This document shows positions 25,267 to 33,382 of a stretch of 64,000 nucleotides of DNA, piece after piece. Origin of the DNA: UMGS1498 sp900552335 (lineage in GTDB: Bacteria; Bacillota_I; Bacilli_A; RF39; UBA660); assembly GCA_902477075.1 (NCBI GenBank), contig CABSFU010000003.1, positions 46,681 to 110,680 of the forward strand, written 5' to 3'. The position numbers were made by a program, and so were the translations under genes. How positions within the stretch are numbered: position 1 is the stretch's first letter; every line of letters begins with the position of its first letter. The notes under the pieces were generated by a model. It was given only the letters and a program-made list of their open reading frames with translations, was not told where the DNA came from and made no database searches.

Positions 25267-26040
25267 TTAAGATAATTTCACAATATTTAAATACGCATTA
25301 GTACCTGTAGATGGTGAAACTTCAGTTGCTACATTAGATTCTAGCCCTAAATTAATTTTATCATTAGCAGTTAAATTAACAATAACACTTCCATTAAAAC
25401 TTTCATCTGCATTCGCTTCTACTTCTTTAATAATTGTTGAACTGCTGATTGGATTTGTATTTTGAATTACTTCAAATGTTAAAGTAGATTTCACATTCGG
25501 TGAACCTTGAAAATAATAATCAATTTTATATACGCCAGTCTCCGTTATTGTCAATGCATTTGTTGTTTCACCTGTCATACCAGTAAGTGGACCACTACTA
25601 TTTAATGGGATTGTTGAAAATACATTTTCTGTTAATGTAATATTGTTCCCACCACTATCGTATTTACTACCATATGCACTGATTTGAGTAGTTCCGGCTG
25701 GACCTGCTGGGCCTGCTGGACCTGCTGGACCAGTTTCTCCTGTTAATCCTTGTATACCTTGAGGACCCTGTGGTCCAATTGGGCCAGTTGGACCTTGTGG
25801 ACCGGTTGGACCTGTCATACCTGCCGGAATTGTGAAATTCAAAATGGCATTTTCATTAGTACCTACATTGGTGACAGAAGCATTAGTTCCTGGATTTCCA
25901 GTAGTTGTTTGTCCTACTGTAATGGTAGCTGGACCAGTTGGTCCTTGTGGACCGGTTGGCCCAATTACCACTAATTTTTCTTTACATTTTTTTCCTTCCT
26001 CTAAAATACATTGGATTTTCTTAGAATATTTGTTATTCAT
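25267..26040 (-). CDS. Collagen-like exosporium-type glycoprotein (BclA-like)
   Basis: A 257-residue protein with two Gly-X-Y tracts (about residues 27-38 and 75-118; GPTGPQ, GPAGPA units). They are interrupted by a GTNASVTNVGTNENAILNF segment and followed by a C-terminal beta-jelly-roll domain (about 125-257) of the TNF/C1q-like kind seen in BclA. The N-terminus has no classical signal peptide, as in exosporium proteins that are loaded onto the spore in the mother cell. A CATACAATA box (26062-26070) suggests a sporulation sigma promoter. RBS AAAGGAG. Function: probably a surface filament of the spore. Confidence 0.85.
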   Translation of the reverse strand: MNNKYSKKIQCILEEGKKCKEKLVVIGPTGPQGPTGPATITVGQTTTGNPGTNASVTNVGTNENAILNFTIPAGMTGPTGPQGPTGPIGPQGPQGIQGLTGETGPAGPAGPAGPAGTTQISAYGSKYDSGGNNITLTENVFSTIPLNSSGPLTGMTGETTNALTITETGVYKIDYYFQGSPNVKSTLTFEVIQNTNPISSSTIIKEVEANADESFNGSVIVNLTANDKINLGLESNVATEVSPSTGTNAYLNIVKLS

Positions 26041-26061
26041 TTATAGCTCTCCTTTCATTAT

Positions 26062-26070
26062 TATTGTATG
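26062..26070 (-). promoter_or_regulatory. Candidate sigma-E/sigma-K -10 box of the collagen-like gene
   Basis: Minus-strand CATACAATA fits the mother-cell consensus CATAnnnTA and lies about 22 bases before the start codon. No convincing -35 element was seen. Confidence 0.45.
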
Positions 26071-26202
26071 AACTTTTTTTTATTTGCACATTATCATTGA
26101 CTATCGTTTTTTATTGTTTGTTAAAATAATGTATGAAGGGATGATGGCAGTAATATAAGAGGAAAAAATATAAATCATGATTGACTAGTATTACTTTTTA
26201 GT

Positions 26203-26403
26203 ATGTTAAAACAATGGTTAACTATCTTTTCAGATATCCTATTTTACGTAAGAAATTGTTATAAAAAGTTAATTAAACCTGTAAGAGCTTATCAACTTGG
26301 AAGCGTGACTTTAGTAGTACCTCTTCTTACATTAACTGCTATTTTAAATACTATTTATGAATACTTTATGAATCACAATAAAAATAAATTTATTCAAAAA
26401 TAA
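26203..26403 (+). CDS. Possible small membrane peptide (doubtful)
   Basis: An open frame of 66 codons in an otherwise empty 460-base gap. It predicts one hydrophobic helix (about residues 33-52) with basic flanks, and its base composition is less AT-rich than the surrounding DNA. No ribosome site precedes the ATG and no family is recognised. The rest of the gap (26071-26202 and 26404-26503) holds only the terminator at 26467. Confidence 0.3.
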   Translation: MLKQWLTIFSDILFYVRNCYKKLIKPVRAYQLGSVTLVVPLLTLTAILNTIYEYFMNHNKNKFIQK

Positions 26404-26466
26404 TAGCTTCTATTTTGATTGTTATTAGCGTACTCATGATTAAAATTTAAATTTTGAATGATTATT

Positions 26467-26492
26467 TAAAACACTCTTTACAGAGTGTTTTT
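26467..26492. terminator. Terminator hairpin after the C39-like gene
   Basis: AAAACACTCT...AGAGTGTTTTT, symmetric with T/A runs on both sides, 12 bases beyond the stop of the minus-strand gene. Confidence 0.8.
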
Positions 26493-26503
26493 CGATATGT
26501 ATC

Positions 26504-27079
26504 TTATTTTTCTAAAAGAATGACTTGCCTATCATTTAAATTAAGCAAAGAAAAATTTTTTCTTTCTGTACTCATTAATCTAGATAATGTCACTAATCTA
26601 TTATGAGTAAAGCATTGGTTTAATACAATTGAAATTTCGCTATCCTTCACAAATGCCTCTTCTTCTAGATAATATGGATCAAATATATAGGCAAAATACT
26701 CATCTACTTTTGTAATGAGTACATAATGTTCATCCCCCAGTAAAAAACATCTAGCAACCGCTACACCACCATGATCTGTAACTTGTTTTATTTTTAAAAT
26801 ATCAACATCTTTTTCCTTTAATGTTGTACATTTTAAGTCAAAGGTTTTATTATTAGCATAATTTTGAAAATATTTTGATAATTTTTCAGCATGTTCTCTA
26901 GAAGTTCCACCTTTTCCTTTTATTCCTTCTTCATTCTCTACATCTAAAGTATATCTGTAAATTGCTTTTAATAATTCAACTGGAATATCTTCTCTATCAT
27001 ATAAATAAGCAAGAGCATTTACAAAAGAAGTTGTTCCACAATCATATTCCGTATTTTGAAATCTTAATGGTACTTTCAT
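26504..27079 (-). CDS. C39-like cysteine peptidase family protein
   Basis: A 191-residue protein starting MKVPLRFQNTEYDCGTTSF, where QNTEYDCG is the catalytic Gln/Cys block of C39-like (double-glycine peptidase) folds. The His lies in GDEHYVLITKV and the Asp in YIFDPYY, giving the expected C-H-D order. The frame is open for 42 more codons and would add a transmembrane helix, but GGAGGATAAT sits exactly before the ATG at 27079, so I take the short form. That form has no export signal, leaving its substrate and location open. No ABC transporter partner is near. Confidence 0.78.
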   Translation of the reverse strand: MKVPLRFQNTEYDCGTTSFVNALAYLYDREDIPVELLKAIYRYTLDVENEEGIKGKGGTSREHAEKLSKYFQNYANNKTFDLKCTTLKEKDVDILKIKQVTDHGGVAVARCFLLGDEHYVLITKVDEYFAYIFDPYYLEEEAFVKDSEISIVLNQCFTHNRLVTLSRLMSTERKNFSLLNLNDRQVILLEK

Positions 27080-27098
27080 ATTATCCTCCATATCTCTT

Positions 27099-27137
27099 TT
27101 ATTTTTTTCGGTGTAGTACTGAAACACACTCCACATG
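27099..27137 (-). repeat. Duplicated 3' end of rlmD (possible attachment-site remnant)
   Basis: In one frame this reads HVECVSVLHRKK followed by TAA. The true rlmD gene 1.2 kb upstream ends HVECVSVLRQKN followed by TGA. Sixteen consecutive bases (TGTGTTTCAGTACTAC) are identical and flanking bases are largely shared. The stretch lies in the leader of the C39-like gene. Confidence 0.5.
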
Positions 27138-27286
27138 ATAAGTACTATGGTTATGACTAGTAGAATTTTAAAATGTATATTGGTCATGCCTATTATATAT
27201 ACCACATTCTCTCAATATAGACTAGTATAATAACTAAATTATTTTTTATTCTGTCATAACATTTATATTACAACACTTTTCTTCTT

Positions 27287-28150
27287 TTAATAATTTTCTT
27301 TCTTTAAAACTCCCAAGCCTAAATAAAACTTTTCTCCTTTTAATATTTTTTTCTTTATTATTCTTTGCAATGTTGTCTGTTCAGATAATGTATTATAATC
27401 ATTACACACATTTACTCCGTACACAAAATTCATAATATCATTAATACAGTCTTCACCATCTTTAATATCAAATAAATTATGAAAAAAGGCAATATTTGAA
27501 TTTTTATCAAGTATACTATAAATTTGATTACTTAATAACCAAGAATCACAGATATATTTAGTTTTTTCTAGTTTAAATATACGTTTTAGTTCAATTTCTG
27601 ATTTTTTTATTGAATCTTTGACTTCTATTAGATTTAATTTTTTACCCTTTGGTATATGAATCTTTATTGTAGAAACATTGTTTTCTGTATCTTCATACTC
27701 ATATTGTAACCTTCCTATTTCTATAATTCTAACTTTTATGAAATACACTGCCCATAGCATTTGCGATATTCTTACACTATTATACTTTCTGTATATCAAG
27801 TCATTTTCAAAGCATTCTTTTACTCTATTTTTATGAATTTCAACTTGTTCTATATCAATTCTATATTTATTCATATTATTTTTATGAGTTTCATAACCCA
27901 ATATTATCATCAAATTTGTTACAAATGGATTTATGTTATTTACAAATAATTCATTTACATCTTTTATTTGCCATAATTCTTCTATTTTAGAGAAATCACT
28001 GCAATATAAAATTTTATATACATCGTTAAATGATTTTTTATAATTTTCATTTTGTTTTATCTCTTCAACACATCTATAACATTTTTCTTTATATATTTTA
28101 TCTATATTATAAAACGCAAACGCTTCATCTAATTTTATTTTATTTATCAC
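27287..28150 (-). CDS. GNAT-type acyltransferase-domain protein
   Basis: A 287-residue protein. The C-terminal two thirds contain features I associate with the two-part acyltransferase family (GNAT_C, formerly DUF5596): a RIIEIGRLQYEY strand, IHIPKGKKLN, and a late ICDSWLLSNQIYSIL helix followed by IAFFHNLFDI. The N-terminal 100 residues are helical. Acyl donor and acceptor are unknown. RBS AAAGGTGAT. The gene is unusually AT- and ATA-rich and sits between two copies of the rlmD 3' end, which suggests it arrived by insertion. Confidence 0.68.
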   Translation of the reverse strand: MINKIKLDEAFAFYNIDKIYKEKCYRCVEEIKQNENYKKSFNDVYKILYCSDFSKIEELWQIKDVNELFVNNINPFVTNLMIILGYETHKNNMNKYRIDIEQVEIHKNRVKECFENDLIYRKYNSVRISQMLWAVYFIKVRIIEIGRLQYEYEDTENNVSTIKIHIPKGKKLNLIEVKDSIKKSEIELKRIFKLEKTKYICDSWLLSNQIYSILDKNSNIAFFHNLFDIKDGEDCINDIMNFVYGVNVCNDYNTLSEQTTLQRIIKKKILKGEKFYLGLGVLKKENY

Positions 28151-28210
28151 CTTTTCACCTACTCCATCATCTTTATTTAAAAATTAAATATTCATTTAAA
28201 TTGCCTAGTT

Positions 28211-28258
28211 AGTATATGTTTCTTTATATGAGTATGCGGTAAGTGAAAACATATACTC
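28211..28258 (-). promoter_or_regulatory. Inverted repeat in the leader of the acyltransferase gene
   Basis: AGTATATGTTT (28211-28221) and AAACATATACT (28248-28258) are perfect complements, separated by 26 bases, about 60 bases upstream of the start at 28150. It may be an RNA leader hairpin or an operator; I cannot match it to a known riboswitch. Confidence 0.35.
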
Positions 28259-28285
28259 TTCTTTTAAACTACTTAATAAATCTTA

Positions 28286-28324
28286 TAAATTTTATCAAAA
28301 ATCAATTTTGATAAAATTTTTTAT
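28286..28324. terminator. Long hairpin 3' of rlmD
   Basis: AAATTTTATCAAAA (28287-28300) pairs perfectly with TTTTGATAAAATTT (28306-28319). The T run is on the plus strand, the minus side is less T-rich, so it may act in both directions. Confidence 0.7.
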
Positions 28325-28328
28325 TTTT

Positions 28329-29537
28329 TCAATTTTTTTGACGTAGTACTGAAACACATTCAACATGACTTGTATTTGGAAACATATCCACTGGAGTTAC
28401 TTCTTTAACAGAATAAATATCACTTAGTCTTTCTAAATCCCTTGCTAAAGTAATGGGATCACAAGATACATATACTATTTTATTTGGATTAATTTGTTTT
28501 AAGTAATGAATTGTTTTTTCATCTAAGCCACTTCTTGGTGGATCTACTATGATAGAGTCTATTTTTTGTTTAAATTGATCTATTACATTTGCTACGTCAT
28601 CACAAATAAATTCGATGTTTTCCACATGATTTAATTCTCTATTTTTTTTAGCATCTTCTACTGCATATGGATTAATTTCAACTGAAATCACCTTTTTTAC
28701 ATGAGAACTAATATAAATGCCAATAGTACCCGTACCAGAATATAAATCCAAAACAATTTCCTTTTTTTGGGGTTGTAAATATTGTAATACTTGTTGATAC
28801 AATTTTTCCACCATATTACTGTTTACTTGATAAAAAGAATCTGGAGATATTATAAACTGATAATTTCCTATTTGATCGACTATGTGATTTTGACCACTGA
28901 TTAATTGATATTTTTGATCATATTGTAAAATAAAAGATTTTTCTTTTAATTTTTCTATAATTTCATTCGTTATTTTTTTACTGTGGATAACTACCATATT
29001 ATCTTTATTATTGCTTCTTACCATAATTTGATCTACATTTTTTAAATTGCATGTAGTGAAAATAGATAATATTTCATTGATATTTTTAGAAGCTAAATAG
29101 CAGTATGTAATTGGAATAATATCATTACTTTTTTTATCATAAAAACCAATTTGATTTTTTACCTGAAAAGTTACTTTATTTCGATAATTATATTCTGTTC
29201 CATACAAAATATCTTTTACAATATTTTTATCTAAAGAAGTATACCTTTCTATAATATTTTCTATTTTATTTTTCTTAAATTGTAATTGTTCTGGATAACT
29301 CATATGCATCAAATCACAACCACCACATTTCTCAAAGTAAGGACAAATTGGTTTGACCCTTTTAGGAGACTGTTCTATGTATTTTACAACTTTACCAATA
29401 TTATATTTTTTCTTTTTTTGAATGATCTCTATTTCTACTATCTCACCAATTAAAGCATTTGGAATAAAAGTAGTAATTCCTTCTACTTTTGCGATTCCTC
29501 TTCCTTGGTGATCTAATCTTTCAATTTGTACCTTCAT
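28329..29537 (-). CDS. rlmD: 23S rRNA (uracil-C5)-methyltransferase RlmD/RlmCD
   Basis: RumA-family enzyme that makes 5-methyluridine in 23S rRNA (U1939 in E. coli numbering; the Gram-positive RlmCD also does U747). Seen: an N-terminal TRAM domain (about residues 1-55), [4Fe-4S] ligands in CPYFEKCGGC plus a fourth Cys in ITYCYLASK, a SAM-binding VLDLYSGTGTIGI, and a DPPRSGLDEK motif. The nucleophile lies in VYVSCDP and the general base Glu in the C-terminal HVECV. The first ATG at 29546 is too close to AGGAAGTG, so the start is put at 29537 (402 residues). Its 3' end is partly duplicated 1.2 kb downstream. Confidence 0.93.
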   Translation of the reverse strand: MKVQIERLDHQGRGIAKVEGITTFIPNALIGEIVEIEIIQKKKKYNIGKVVKYIEQSPKRVKPICPYFEKCGGCDLMHMSYPEQLQFKKNKIENIIERYTSLDKNIVKDILYGTEYNYRNKVTFQVKNQIGFYDKKSNDIIPITYCYLASKNINEILSIFTTCNLKNVDQIMVRSNNKDNMVVIHSKKITNEIIEKLKEKSFILQYDQKYQLISGQNHIVDQIGNYQFIISPDSFYQVNSNMVEKLYQQVLQYLQPQKKEIVLDLYSGTGTIGIYISSHVKKVISVEINPYAVEDAKKNRELNHVENIEFICDDVANVIDQFKQKIDSIIVDPPRSGLDEKTIHYLKQINPNKIVYVSCDPITLARDLERLSDIYSVKEVTPVDMFPNTSHVECVSVLRQKN

Positions 29538-29632
29538 ATCATTCACTTCCTGAAATTATTATAAAGAAAAAAGAAACTTTTTACAAGCTTCTAACTTTCT
29601 AGAATTCAAATTTTTACTACTATCAAACAGTA

Positions 29633-29992
29633 TTATAAATATTTTGATATAATAGGAATTAAGAAAATGAAAACTAAAAAGATAAGTCCTAAAATTAAAA
29701 CAAATTTTAAAGAACTATTATCCATTAATTTAACATTTTTTAATTCTTCTATTTCTTCTTTATCAACTACTTCTTCTTCCTCATGTTGTAAAGTAACTTT
29801 AGCATCTGGATGTTCTAATACTTCTTTACTAACTGTATTATTCTCGGCATCTTTTTTTTCTTCTTTTTTATCTGTTGCTTCACTATCTACTGGTTCTACA
29901 GGAGGTAGATCTGCGAATGCTGTTGAAGAAACTTCTGGTTGTTCTGGCACTACTGCTTCTGCAAATAAATCTTCTATTTTTTCGTCGTTCAT
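29633..29992 (-). CDS. Acidic tail-anchored membrane protein, unknown
   Basis: A 119-residue protein: an acidic, Pro/Glu/Val-rich, probably disordered region (residues 1-90) followed by one hydrophobic C-terminal helix (about 96-116) and a short end. That is the layout of a tail-anchored protein with its bulk in the cytosol. No domain is recognised. Its start codon lies 144 bases from the divergent RNase J gene. Two other genes here (ending at 4565 and 51840) have similar charged, single-helix designs. Confidence 0.75.
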   Translation of the reverse strand: MNDEKIEDLFAEAVVPEQPEVSSTAFADLPPVEPVDSEATDKKEEKKDAENNTVSKEVLEHPDAKVTLQHEEEEVVDKEEIEELKNVKLMDNSSLKFVLILGLIFLVFIFLIPIISKYL

Positions 29993-30136
29993 TATTACAC
30001 CACCTATTATCTAGATTATAACAAAAAAGATAAAAAAATAAAAGAACAATTTTAACAAACTAGACAAATTTAAAAAAAAAAGATATAATGATGTAGTTAG
30101 ATTTCATTGAACGAATAAAAGAAAGGAGAATTTTAT

Positions 30137-31810
30137 TTGAAATTATTTAACAACGATGACACTAAGATTTTTGCGCTAGGTGGTCTTGGTGAAGTTGGAA
30201 AAAATATGTACTGTATAATGTACAACAATCAAATTATTATAACGGATGCAGGAATTTTATTTCCACAAGGAGAATTACTAGGAATTGATTATGTTATTCC
30301 AGATTTTTCATTCCTTAAGAAAAATGAATCTAAAATTAAAGCTTTATTTATTACACACGGTCATGAGGATCATATTGGTGGAATTCCTTTTTTACTTAGT
30401 ACAGTCAACATTCCTGCTATATATGCGCCAAATCAAGCAGTCGGTTTAATTAGAAAAAAGTTAGAGGATCGTGGAATTCAATACAATAACTTATATGTAT
30501 ATGATGAAAAAACAAAAGTAAAATTTAAAAATATGGAAGTAGAGTTTTTTAGAACAACGCACTCTATTCCTGATTCACACGGAATATGCATCACAACACC
30601 TAACGGAACAATCGTTACTACCGGAGATTTTAAATTCGATTTAACACCAATTGGACCAATGGCAAATTTACAAAAAATGGCCGAAATTGGTAAAAGAGGC
30701 GTTACTATTTTACTTAGTGATTCTACAAATGCTTTATCAGAAGGAATTAGCTTAAGTGAGTCAAAAGTAGATATGGCTTTGCAAGAAATATTTGCAAAGG
30801 AAAAAGGAAGAATTATTATTGCTACTTTTGCTTCTAATATCTATCGTTTAAAACATATCGTAGATACTTGTAAAAAAAATGGTAGAAAAATTGCTACTTT
30901 TGGAAGAAGTATGGAAAATAATATTGAAATATCAATAGAAGGTGGATACATTAAAAACAAAGAAATTTTTGTTACACCAGAAGAAGCAAATACACTTCCA
31001 CCAAACAAAGTATGTTTACTTTGTACCGGTTCACAAGGAGAACCATTAGCTGCTTTATCTAGAATTGCAGATGGTAGTCATAAACAAATTAAATTACAAC
31101 AAGATGATATTGTCGTTTTCTCGTCTTCTGCTATTCCTGGAAATGCTCTTAGTATTTCTAGAACAATTAATAAATTATATTTAAAAGGAGTACAAGTTTA
31201 TACCAATACTTCTTTAAGTGATATTCACTCTTCCGGACATGGAAATGCGGAAGAATTAAAACTAATGATTCGTTTAATGAAACCAAAATATTTTATGCCA
31301 TTTCATGGTGAATATAGAATGTTAAAACAACATGCTGATTTAGCCATTTCCTGTGATGTTCCGAAAGAAAATACTTTCGTCCTTGAAAATGGGGATGTTT
31401 TGTCTATGTATAAAGGAAAAGTCACAAGAGCAGGTAAAATTACAGCAGAGGATATTTATGTAGATGGTAACAGGATTGGTGACGTTGGCTCTATTGTAAT
31501 TAAAGATAGAAATGTAATGGCAAATGATGGTATTATTGTAGTAATTGCCAATGTTGATACAAAAAATAATACTCTTCTTGGAAGAGTAAATATTACTACT
31601 AGAGGATTTGTTCAAATCAATGAAAATGAAGAATTATTAAGAACACTTGAAAATGTAGCCAAATCGGCAATTCTTAGTAAATTAGATAAGCACATTAGCT
31701 ATTCAGACATTAAAAATGAAATTGTAACAAATGTTTCTAGTTATGTATTCAACAAAACTGGTAGAAAACCTATCATACTTCCAGTTATTATGGATATAAA
31801 AAGGGGATAA
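30137..31810 (+). CDS. rnj: Ribonuclease J
   Basis: Metallo-beta-lactamase/beta-CASP ribonuclease with 5'-3' exonuclease and endonuclease activity in mRNA decay and rRNA maturation. Motifs: the N-terminal FALGGLGEVGKNMY, zinc ligands ITHGHEDHIGG, TTHSIPDSHG, TTGDFKFD, and the beta-CASP segments LLSDSTNA, IIATFASNIYR and SSGHGNAEELKLM. The C-terminal domain is intact (557 residues, normal). It starts with TTG after AAAGGAG. It is probably monocistronic, with a hairpin spanning its stop. Confidence 0.95.
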   Translation: MKLFNNDDTKIFALGGLGEVGKNMYCIMYNNQIIITDAGILFPQGELLGIDYVIPDFSFLKKNESKIKALFITHGHEDHIGGIPFLLSTVNIPAIYAPNQAVGLIRKKLEDRGIQYNNLYVYDEKTKVKFKNMEVEFFRTTHSIPDSHGICITTPNGTIVTTGDFKFDLTPIGPMANLQKMAEIGKRGVTILLSDSTNALSEGISLSESKVDMALQEIFAKEKGRIIIATFASNIYRLKHIVDTCKKNGRKIATFGRSMENNIEISIEGGYIKNKEIFVTPEEANTLPPNKVCLLCTGSQGEPLAALSRIADGSHKQIKLQQDDIVVFSSSAIPGNALSISRTINKLYLKGVQVYTNTSLSDIHSSGHGNAEELKLMIRLMKPKYFMPFHGEYRMLKQHADLAISCDVPKENTFVLENGDVLSMYKGKVTRAGKITAEDIYVDGNRIGDVGSIVIKDRNVMANDGIIVVIANVDTKNNTLLGRVNITTRGFVQINENEELLRTLENVAKSAILSKLDKHISYSDIKNEIVTNVSSYVFNKTGRKPIILPVIMDIKRG

Positions 31811-31823
31811 TCTCCTTTTTAAT
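31796..31823 (+). terminator. Terminator overlapping the RNase J stop codon
   Basis: AAAAGGGGA-TAA-TCTCCTTTTT with T run; the TAA stop is the loop. Confidence 0.7.
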
Positions 31824-31876
31824 TTGACAATTTTAAAAAAAATGTTAAATTATTAACTATTCAAAGGGGTGGTTGT

Positions 31877-32347
31877 ATGTCAAGTTCAGAAATCAAAGAT
31901 ATTAAAAAAGCAATTATAATTGAAAAAAGTAATTTTATATTAAATAATAGTACCTATTTTAATCAAAAATTTAAAGAGGATTTAATTACTTTAAAGAGCA
32001 TTCTTTTAAATCCAGCTCCATTAAAACAATGTGATGGATATAATGAATTGATGCAGGATATTAAAAAGTCTCAAATTAGAAATATTCCTACCTTAAGCTA
32101 CCAAAATTCTTTAGAAGTTTTATTTACTATTGTATATTACATTAGAGCAAACATAATAAGTAGTGAACAAAACAAACACGAACAAGTAGAAACAATTAGA
32201 AAATATGTTAAATGTATTAGTACTCATGATAGTGGTAAAATATATTATGACAATCAAAAAATTGTTTCCTTAAATTCAGAAAAGATAGAACAAATAAAAA
32301 AAGAAACAATAGAGGAAAATGAACAAAGAAAAAGAACAATTAGATAA
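31877..32347 (+). CDS. Helical protein of unknown function
   Basis: A 156-residue soluble protein with a strong AAAGGGGTGG site. Helices at about residues 5-47 and 75-105 (VLFTIVYYIRANIIS) and a charged coiled C-terminus (KKETIEENEQRKR) are evident. No motif or family is recognised. It follows RNase J by 66 bases and has its own start signal. A terminator overlaps its stop codon and serves the convergent glycosidase gene too. Confidence 0.7.
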   Translation: MSSSEIKDIKKAIIIEKSNFILNNSTYFNQKFKEDLITLKSILLNPAPLKQCDGYNELMQDIKKSQIRNIPTLSYQNSLEVLFTIVYYIRANIISSEQNKHEQVETIRKYVKCISTHDSGKIYYDNQKIVSLNSEKIEQIKKETIEENEQRKRTIR

Positions 32348-32369
32348 TAACAATCTAAATTGTTCTTTT
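32331..32369. terminator. Bidirectional terminator
   Basis: AAAGAACAATTAGAT (32331-32345) pairs with ATCTAAATTGTTCTTT (32353-32368) with one bulge; the stop codon of the 156-residue gene lies at the loop. Confidence 0.85.
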
Positions 32370-33374
32370 TTATTTTACCATCCAAGCACTTGGTATCCAT
32401 CTTTCACCAGTAGCGCTAATGGCACATGGCTTACTAATTAAATTTCCATTTTCAACCAAACTACTAGAAGCTCCACCATCTAGATTAACAGCATTATAAG
32501 CCCTATAACGAACAAATATATCTGTTAATTCGGACATGCTAATACCTAAACTATATCCTGGTTGTCTACCATCTATTACAACAAACAAGACAATACCGTC
32601 CTTTCTTTGCCCAATAGCTGTTCTAGAAGAAATACCATATCCACCATTTCCTTTCGCAATAGACCTTTTTCCATTGACAATTAAAAATGGTCCAAATTCA
32701 ACAGCATTCTCTATTCCGGCCTGTATGGCTCCTTCAGCACTTCCTTTGTAAAGCATTAAAATATTATCTTTTGTAAAACCAACAATACCGCCACCCCAAC
32801 CAGTATCTACTCCTTGATATAAAATTTTCGCATTTTTTATTAAGGTACCTGTTGGAATACCACCATTACCAACTCCACCTGCATCAGCAAAGCCACCAGC
32901 ATTAATAGCTATAAGAGCATTTTCTCTTTTTGCCATGCTTTCTAGAAATTCTCCTCTAGTTCCTAGATAATTACTGGTAACAAGTTGAATTCTAGATGGG
33001 TCATAAACAGCCACTAAATATCCTTGATAACCTGTCCCAGACAATGGAATAATTTTATACACATCCTCTTTTTTTCTGGATAAAATTTGTTCCTCATAAA
33101 TAGAGTCATAACTAGTCTGTTCGTTTATTTTACTAATGTTAATAGCTGTCAAATCGGTATTTTCATCTACTTCTTCCATATAATTGGAATCCATAATTTT
33201 ATAAATGGTTTCATCACTATATAAAGTTTTCGCTAAATAGTGGTGAGATTTTGTTGTCATTGCTGTTGTCACTAATAAATTTCTGAAATAGTCAATTGGA
33301 CCATACGTAAAAAACAAAAATGTACATGCCAAAATATCTAAAATAATCAATACTGTTACTACTATTTTACGCAT
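32370..33374 (-). CDS. Phosphodiester glycosidase family protein (NAGPA-like)
   Basis: An exported enzyme of 334 residues with an N-terminal membrane anchor (about residues 5-25). The rest is a NAGPA-type phosphodiester glycosidase domain: INAGGFADAGG, the Gly-rich GTLIKNAKI, EFGPFLIVNGK, SRTAIGQRKDG and the catalytic-region NLDGGASSSLV are all present. The family cleaves GlcNAc-phosphodiester type bonds and in Gram-positives is linked to cell-wall or exopolysaccharide turnover. It starts 8 bases after the phosphoglycerate mutase fusion and shares its transcript. The active site faces outside the cell. Confidence 0.88.
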   Translation of the reverse strand: MRKIVVTVLIILDILACTFLFFTYGPIDYFRNLLVTTAMTTKSHHYLAKTLYSDETIYKIMDSNYMEEVDENTDLTAINISKINEQTSYDSIYEEQILSRKKEDVYKIIPLSGTGYQGYLVAVYDPSRIQLVTSNYLGTRGEFLESMAKRENALIAINAGGFADAGGVGNGGIPTGTLIKNAKILYQGVDTGWGGGIVGFTKDNILMLYKGSAEGAIQAGIENAVEFGPFLIVNGKRSIAKGNGGYGISSRTAIGQRKDGIVLFVVIDGRQPGYSLGISMSELTDIFVRYRAYNAVNLDGGASSSLVENGNLISKPCAISATGERWIPSAWMVK

Positions 33375-33382
33375 AACTACTC

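Noticed and set aside
25750..26071. Two plus-strand open frames opposite the collagen-like gene
   Set aside because: They are the complement of Gly-Pro-rich codons (no stop arises in GGN-CCN repeats), lack ribosome sites, and give Trp/Thr-rich nonsense proteins.
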